In this document: positions 5,545-8,642 of the stretch, in pieces
Layout: every line of letters begins with the position of its first letter
Numbering within the stretch: the first letter of the stretch is position 1
Source: an uncultured Oscillospiraceae bacterium
GTDB taxonomy: Bacteria > Bacillota_A > Clostridia > Oscillospirales > Acutalibacteraceae
Length of the DNA: 8,642 nt
Direction of reading: 5' to 3'
Assembly (NCBI GenBank): GCA_910589395.1
Contig: CAJUTL010000064.1
Span: forward strand, 1-8,642
The notes under the pieces: generated by a model
Told to the model about the DNA's origin: nothing
The model's input: the letters and a program-made list of their open reading frames with translations, nothing else
Databases searched by the model: none
Translations under genes and position numbers: made by a program

Positions 5545-5572
5545 TTTATCATACCGGCCCCAAAAAAGTCAA
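5545..5572 (-). promoter_or_regulatory. Sigma-A-like promoter of the hom operon
   Basis: On the minus strand TTGACT (5567-5572) and GATAAA (5545-5550) are separated by 16 bases, giving 5/6 and 4/6 matches to the vegetative consensus; TAAACT at 18-base spacing is an alternative -10. The start of transcription would be near 5538, leaving a leader of about 35 bases. A short dyad, TGTT-N6-AACA (5530-5543), overlaps the expected start and could be an operator. The short leader leaves no room for a T-box. Confidence 0.6.
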
Positions 5573-5587
5573 GCCAAAGAGGCATCA

Positions 5588-5627
5588 AAAAATTGCCGAA
5601 AAGAGACAGCTCTTCCCGGCAATTTTT
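5588..5627. terminator. Bidirectional-looking terminator between PBP gene and hom operon
   Basis: AAAAATTGCCG (5588-5598) and CGGCAATTTTT (5617-5627) form a perfect 11-base-pair outer stem; inside it AAGAG/CTCTT (5600-5604 and 5610-5614) extends the hairpin, with two unpaired bases on each side between the stems. On the minus strand the stem ends in six T, as expected for a rho-independent terminator of the penicillin-binding protein gene, whose stop is 92 bases upstream. The symmetrical A/T ends could also work on the plus strand. Confidence 0.85.
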
Positions 5628-5701
5628 AGGGAAACCTGAAAATTGATCCACAAGAACGGCCGCCAGTAAAACGGAGAAAGCTTCCGGCCCTCAGCCCTTT
5701 T

Positions 5702-5722
5702 CTAACGACTAACAACTACTTA
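5702..5722. repeat. Short heptad tract overlapping the PBP stop codon
   Basis: CTAACGA and CTAACAA are two exact units of the 7-base repeat found at 415-449, followed by a degenerate unit CTACTTA whose last three bases are the stop codon of the penicillin-binding protein gene. On the minus strand the tract exits into TTAGAAAAGGGC, nearly the same as the exit of the first tract. Confidence 0.65.
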
Positions 5723-8260
5723 ACCAACCGGCCCCCAAATGTCAAAGGGCGGAATATCCGAACCAGATTCCGGGGGCGGAGTAGGCACATCAGGCGGCAA
5801 GGTAGGCAAGTCACTGGGTGACGGTACAGGAGAATCAATAGGACCAGGCGGGGGATCCGGCATGGGGCTCTCCGTGGGAGGGGGTGAGAAGGAAGGATCT
5901 ATGCTGGGCTCCACAGAGGGCGAAGGCGACGGAGAGGGCGACGGAGAGGGCGATGGCGAGGGAGACGGGGACGGAGACGGAGAAGGAGACATGGTATTCT
6001 TTCCCGAAATATGGTCAGTTCCCCCGTTACAGGTGCCGGGCACTTTCTCCTGATCGTACCAGCCTGTGGCGGTATCAAAGCAATTCTTCCCCGCCAGCTT
6101 TCCGCTGTCGCGGCAGAAACGGCGCTCTACCACGTTATCGCTGATCACCCAGCTTTTGCCGGACCAGTCGTAATTGTCTAAAAGATGCTGGATCACAGCC
6201 TTCCAGGTATCCTTCGCGATACCGGAATCCTCCAAAACATCGGGAAGCTCATAGCCGTTCCAGATGCCCGCCACACAGAAAGGGGTGGCGCCGATGAACC
6301 AGAGATCATAGCCGTCGTCGGTGGTGCCGGTCTTTCCGATAATTTCCGTATTGATATCGGCCATCCAGCCCACTGCCGTACCGTTGGAATTGTAGATGGG
6401 GCCGTGCAGGAGCTTATTCATAATGGTGGCGTTTTCCTCACTGGTCACCCGCTCGCCGGGGTTTACCTCCGGGCGGTTATCCAGGAGCACATTACCCTCA
6501 TGATCCTTTACGTAATAATAGGTAATAGGCTTGTGATAAATGCCGCCGTTGGCGAAGATCTGATAGGCCGCCACCATATCCCGAACGGTCACGCCGTACT
6601 GCTGGCCGCCCAGAGCCATGCCGGAAATATTGTGAGAGTCCTCTTCCGTCAAGGTGGTAAAATGCAGGCTGTTTACCAGCCAATCATAACAAGCCTCCGG
6701 GGTAACATCACGGCATATCCAGGCCGCCGGAGCGTTCTGAGAAACCTCAATGGCTCTATCCACATTCATGGTGCCAGTATATTGCCGGTCAAAGTTCTGG
6801 GGGCCCTCGTCGGGGTCTCCCTCGCCGAAATAGTTGGGAATAGGTTCGTCCTTGATCACGGTACCGAAATTGATTTTCCCCTCGTTTAAGCCTACGATAT
6901 ACGGACTGATAGGCTTGATGGCGGAGCCGGACTGCCGGCTGGTGCCGCCGGCGCCGGTGACATTATTTCCAAGGCGGGTACCCTTTCGTTCTCCCCGGTC
7001 TCCCACCACTGCCATCACCTTTCCGGTATAGGGATCCATCATAAAGAAACCAAGCTTAATGGCCTGATCCTCCGGCAGCATTTCCTGGTTGGTTAAAAAA
7101 TAGTTTTCAATATCGCTTTGCAGTTTGAGATCCATAGCTGAATGGATCTCAAGACCCGCGTTGTACATCATGCTTTCCGCAACCTCATAGGAGTAGCCCT
7201 TTGCCATCAGATCCTGCACGATGTCCTCAAACATTACATCGATATACCAGTTCCACTTTTCCTGATCCTGGGCTTCCTCGTTGGCCGCGCTGGTGTCCTC
7301 CTGCTCCGCGCCGATAAAGTCCATGGTTTCCAGTTCCACCATGGCGTCGTTATACTCGCTTAAGGTAATTGGCATGGTCAGGTCGGAAACGAGCTCGCCC
7401 TCTTCGGAAAGCTCTTTCATACGATCCAGCACAACTCTGGCTCTTTCCTTGGAATCCTCCGGGAAGATCATGGGATTAAACTGATAGGGGTTCTGCGTAA
7501 TACCGGCGATAAGAGCGCATTCCGCCAGGCTGCACTGCCCGATGTTCTTATCGAAATAATAGTTTGCCGCCGCTTCCACGCCCTGGCACTGGCCGCCGTA
7601 GTTTACCACATTCAGGTAAGCTTCCAGAATTTCCTCCTTGCTGTAGCCCACCCGCTTGGTGCCGTCGCTGGTGGTATAGCCGCCCTCCAGATTCAGGGCG
7701 GTAAAAATTTCCTTTACCTTTCGAAGAATGCTGACCTGGTTTTCCTTCGTGATATTTTTGATCAGCTGCTGGGTCAGGGTAGAGCCGCCGCCTCCCCCCG
7801 TGTGGGTAAAGAGCTTGTACACCGCCCCCAGGGTGCCTTTCCAGTCCACGCCCTTGTGCTCGCTGAAGCGATGATCCTCAATGGCGATCTGGGCCGTCTT
7901 CATATACTGCGGGATCTCGCTCAAGTAGACCCACACCCGGTTCTCGTTGCTGTAAAGAGGCATGTATTCCGTGGACTGCCCGTTTTCGTCATCCAGATAA
8001 ACAAAGCTGGAATAATTCAGCTTCATGGCGGAAATATTGGGAGGCTCCACATTGCGGAAGCTCAATACAAAAGACAGCACCGATAAAAACACCAGCACGC
8101 CGCTGATGGCCCCCACCCAGAACAGGGTTTTTACCGCTTTCCAGACCATACCGCCCACCGTTTTCGCAGTGGCCCCGGCGGACTTGGAAAACTCGCCCTC
8201 GGTTCTCTGCGCGGGGATCCGGTTCATGCTGGTGTTATATTTGTTCATATCCTCTCGCAT
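5720..8260 (-). CDS. Class A penicillin-binding protein (transglycosylase-transpeptidase)
   Basis: This 846-residue bifunctional enzyme polymerises lipid II and cross-links peptidoglycan on the outer face of the membrane. The ATG at 8260 is chosen because GGAGGAG lies about nine bases upstream. In order: cytoplasmic tail (1-45), one membrane anchor (about 46-68), and a GT51 transglycosylase domain with IAIEDHRFSEHKGVDW (125-140, catalytic E128), GGSTLTQQLIKN (158-169) and RKVKEIFTALNLE (180-192). The transpeptidase domain has SAIK (S446 nucleophile, K449), SQN (507-509) and KTGT (643-646). An acidic insert lies near 315-335 between the domains. After the catalytic part come three cysteines (C716, C727, C744; C-RDSGKLAGKN-C) seen in Gram-positive PBP1-like proteins, then a tail rich in Pro and Ser from residue 758. 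All key residues are present. Family PBP1a/PBP1 is likely; the exact subtype or a sporulation role cannot be decided. Confidence 0.96.
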   Translation of the reverse strand: MREDMNKYNTSMNRIPAQRTEGEFSKSAGATAKTVGGMVWKAVKTLFWVGAISGVLVFLSVLSFVLSFRNVEPPNISAMKLNYSSFVYLDDENGQSTEYMPLYSNENRVWVYLSEIPQYMKTAQIAIEDHRFSEHKGVDWKGTLGAVYKLFTHTGGGGGSTLTQQLIKNITKENQVSILRKVKEIFTALNLEGGYTTSDGTKRVGYSKEEILEAYLNVVNYGGQCQGVEAAANYYFDKNIGQCSLAECALIAGITQNPYQFNPMIFPEDSKERARVVLDRMKELSEEGELVSDLTMPITLSEYNDAMVELETMDFIGAEQEDTSAANEEAQDQEKWNWYIDVMFEDIVQDLMAKGYSYEVAESMMYNAGLEIHSAMDLKLQSDIENYFLTNQEMLPEDQAIKLGFFMMDPYTGKVMAVVGDRGERKGTRLGNNVTGAGGTSRQSGSAIKPISPYIVGLNEGKINFGTVIKDEPIPNYFGEGDPDEGPQNFDRQYTGTMNVDRAIEVSQNAPAAWICRDVTPEACYDWLVNSLHFTTLTEEDSHNISGMALGGQQYGVTVRDMVAAYQIFANGGIYHKPITYYYVKDHEGNVLLDNRPEVNPGERVTSEENATIMNKLLHGPIYNSNGTAVGWMADINTEIIGKTGTTDDGYDLWFIGATPFCVAGIWNGYELPDVLEDSGIAKDTWKAVIQHLLDNYDWSGKSWVISDNVVERRFCRDSGKLAGKNCFDTATGWYDQEKVPGTCNGGTDHISGKNTMSPSPSPSPSPSPSPSPSPSPSPSPSVEPSIDPSFSPPPTESPMPDPPPGPIDSPVPSPSDLPTLPPDVPTPPPESGSDIPPFDIWGPVG
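5918..5989 (-). repeat. Twelve Ser-Pro codon-pair repeats in the PBP tail
   Basis: Seventy-two bases encode twelve Ser-Pro dipeptides in a row. Ser codons TCT, TCC and TCG and Pro codons CCT, CCG, CCC and CCA are mixed, so the 6-base DNA repeat is imperfect although the protein repeat is perfect. The tract marks the start of a roughly 90-residue Pro/Ser-rich tail with no Lys or Arg, expected to be an extended, wall-spanning or disordered segment. Repeat number may vary between strains by slippage; that is inference. Confidence 0.9.
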
Positions 8261-8323
8261 AAAAGAGCTCCTCCTTTTTTCTGCCTGCGGCCTCAAGCTT
8301 TTACGCCGCCCGCCCCCTATCCG

Positions 8324-8353
8324 GTATAACAGCTGAAAAAGCGGTACATACTA
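8324..8353 (+). promoter_or_regulatory. Possible sigma-G-like promoter of the edge gene
   Basis: GTATA (8324-8328) and CATACTA (8347-8353) with an 18-base spacer fit the forespore sigma-G pattern (GHATR, CATNHTA). The predicted start of transcription would be about ten bases before the ATG, partly inside the ribosome binding site, which counts against it. The 109-base divergent gap 8261-8369 shows no clear vegetative promoter for either gene. Confidence 0.3.
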
Positions 8354-8369
8354 AACGGGAGGTGACTTG

Positions 8370-8642
8370 ATGATGACAGGCAGAAGTTCTCAAAGCTACA
8401 AAAAATACACACTGATTCTTTTGATCGTTACCATAGCCGCCCTGGTGATCTGCGCAGCCGCCTTTTCCTTAAAGCGCAATTCCACGCTGGCTGTACAGGG
8501 AACCCCGGAGCAGACCTATAGCTCCCATTATATCCCAAAGGCCTCGGCAAGTCAAGAAAGCGGCGGCAAAGCCCTTCCCGGCCAGGTGATCCCCACCCTG
8601 CCACGGCCCTCCCCTTCCCCAACGCCTTCCGTCCGGCAGGAA
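8370..8642 (+). CDS. Single-span membrane protein with Ser/Pro-rich segment, C-terminus cut off
   Basis: The frame is open to the right edge of the window; 91 codons are visible. The ATG at 8370 follows GGGAGGTGA with GGAGG seven bases upstream; a second ATG three bases on is equally possible. Residues 1-13 are polar and basic, residues about 14-33 form one hydrophobic helix (TLILLIVTIAALVICAAAF), and the rest is extracytoplasmic, becoming Pro/Ser/Gly-rich (PRPSPSPTPS). This looks like a type II membrane anchor or uncleaved signal followed by a linker to a domain beyond the edge. I do not recognise the family. It is divergent from the penicillin-binding protein, whose tail has the same Ser-Pro character, so a cell-envelope role is a reasonable inference. 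Confidence 0.75.
   Translation, partial: MMTGRSSQSYKKYTLILLIVTIAALVICAAAFSLKRNSTLAVQGTPEQTYSSHYIPKASASQESGGKALPGQVIPTLPRPSPSPTPSVRQE

Noticed and set aside
5504..5587. Possible T-box leader for the hom operon.
   Set aside because: The distance from the predicted transcript start to the first gene is only about 35 bases; no T-box sequence or antiterminator is present.
6185..6889. A 234-codon plus-strand frame opposite the penicillin-binding protein.
   Set aside because: It is antisense to the transpeptidase domain and has no family features.
8428..8622. A 64-codon minus-strand frame at the right edge.
   Set aside because: It is antisense to the plus-strand membrane protein, which has a strong ribosome binding site and a clear membrane helix.

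Overview
The window reads as part of a chromosome from an anaerobic, low-to-mid GC Firmicute of the class Clostridia, probably a gut-associated Oscillospiraceae/Ruminococcaceae-type organism. The basis is strong AGGAGG-type ribosome binding sites, a Bacillus/Clostridium-type monofunctional aspartokinase, a PheB-type ACT protein next to hom, and a class A penicillin-binding protein with a Ser/Pro-rich tail. The taxon is inferred from gene style, not from a marker gene.

Layout. Bases 1-500 carry no gene. They hold a 172-bp tandem duplication containing a long inverted repeat, a run of 24-bp mini-repeats, a 7-bp-period repeat tract and a strong hairpin. A convincing 64-residue gene of unknown function follows on the minus strand (500-694). 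The gap 695-939 holds a cluster of small hairpins and a 118-bp element with 15-bp terminal inverted repeats that ends three bases from the lysC stop codon.

Bases 940-5572 form one minus-strand transcription unit. It starts at a sigma-A-like promoter (5545-5572) and reads: PheB-like HTH-ACT protein, hom, thrB, a dihydrofolate-reductase/RibD-C family protein, lysC. LysC phosphorylates aspartate, Hom reduces aspartate semialdehyde to homoserine, and ThrB phosphorylates homoserine, so the unit covers the first step and the threonine-directed steps of the aspartate pathway. Aspartate-semialdehyde dehydrogenase (asd) and threonine synthase (thrC) are not in the window. lysC has a well-placed internal ribosome binding site that could produce a separate C-terminal ACT subunit, as known for Bacillus subtilis aspartokinase II. 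No T-box or lysine riboswitch is visible; the 5' leader is only about 35 bases.

A long bidirectional-looking terminator (5588-5627) separates this operon from a minus-strand class A penicillin-binding protein (5720-8260) with intact transglycosylase and transpeptidase motifs and a long Ser/Pro-rich C-terminal tail. A divergent plus-strand gene at the right edge (8370 onward, cut by the window) encodes a single-span membrane protein with a Ser/Pro-rich extracytoplasmic segment and has a possible sporulation-type (sigma-G-like) promoter.

I found no CRISPR array, transposase, tRNA, rRNA, phage or defence gene. The core genes are ordinary. The most interesting material is the repeat families in the gaps, the internal start in lysC, the odd ACT domain of Hom, and the redox-type gene inside the threonine operon.
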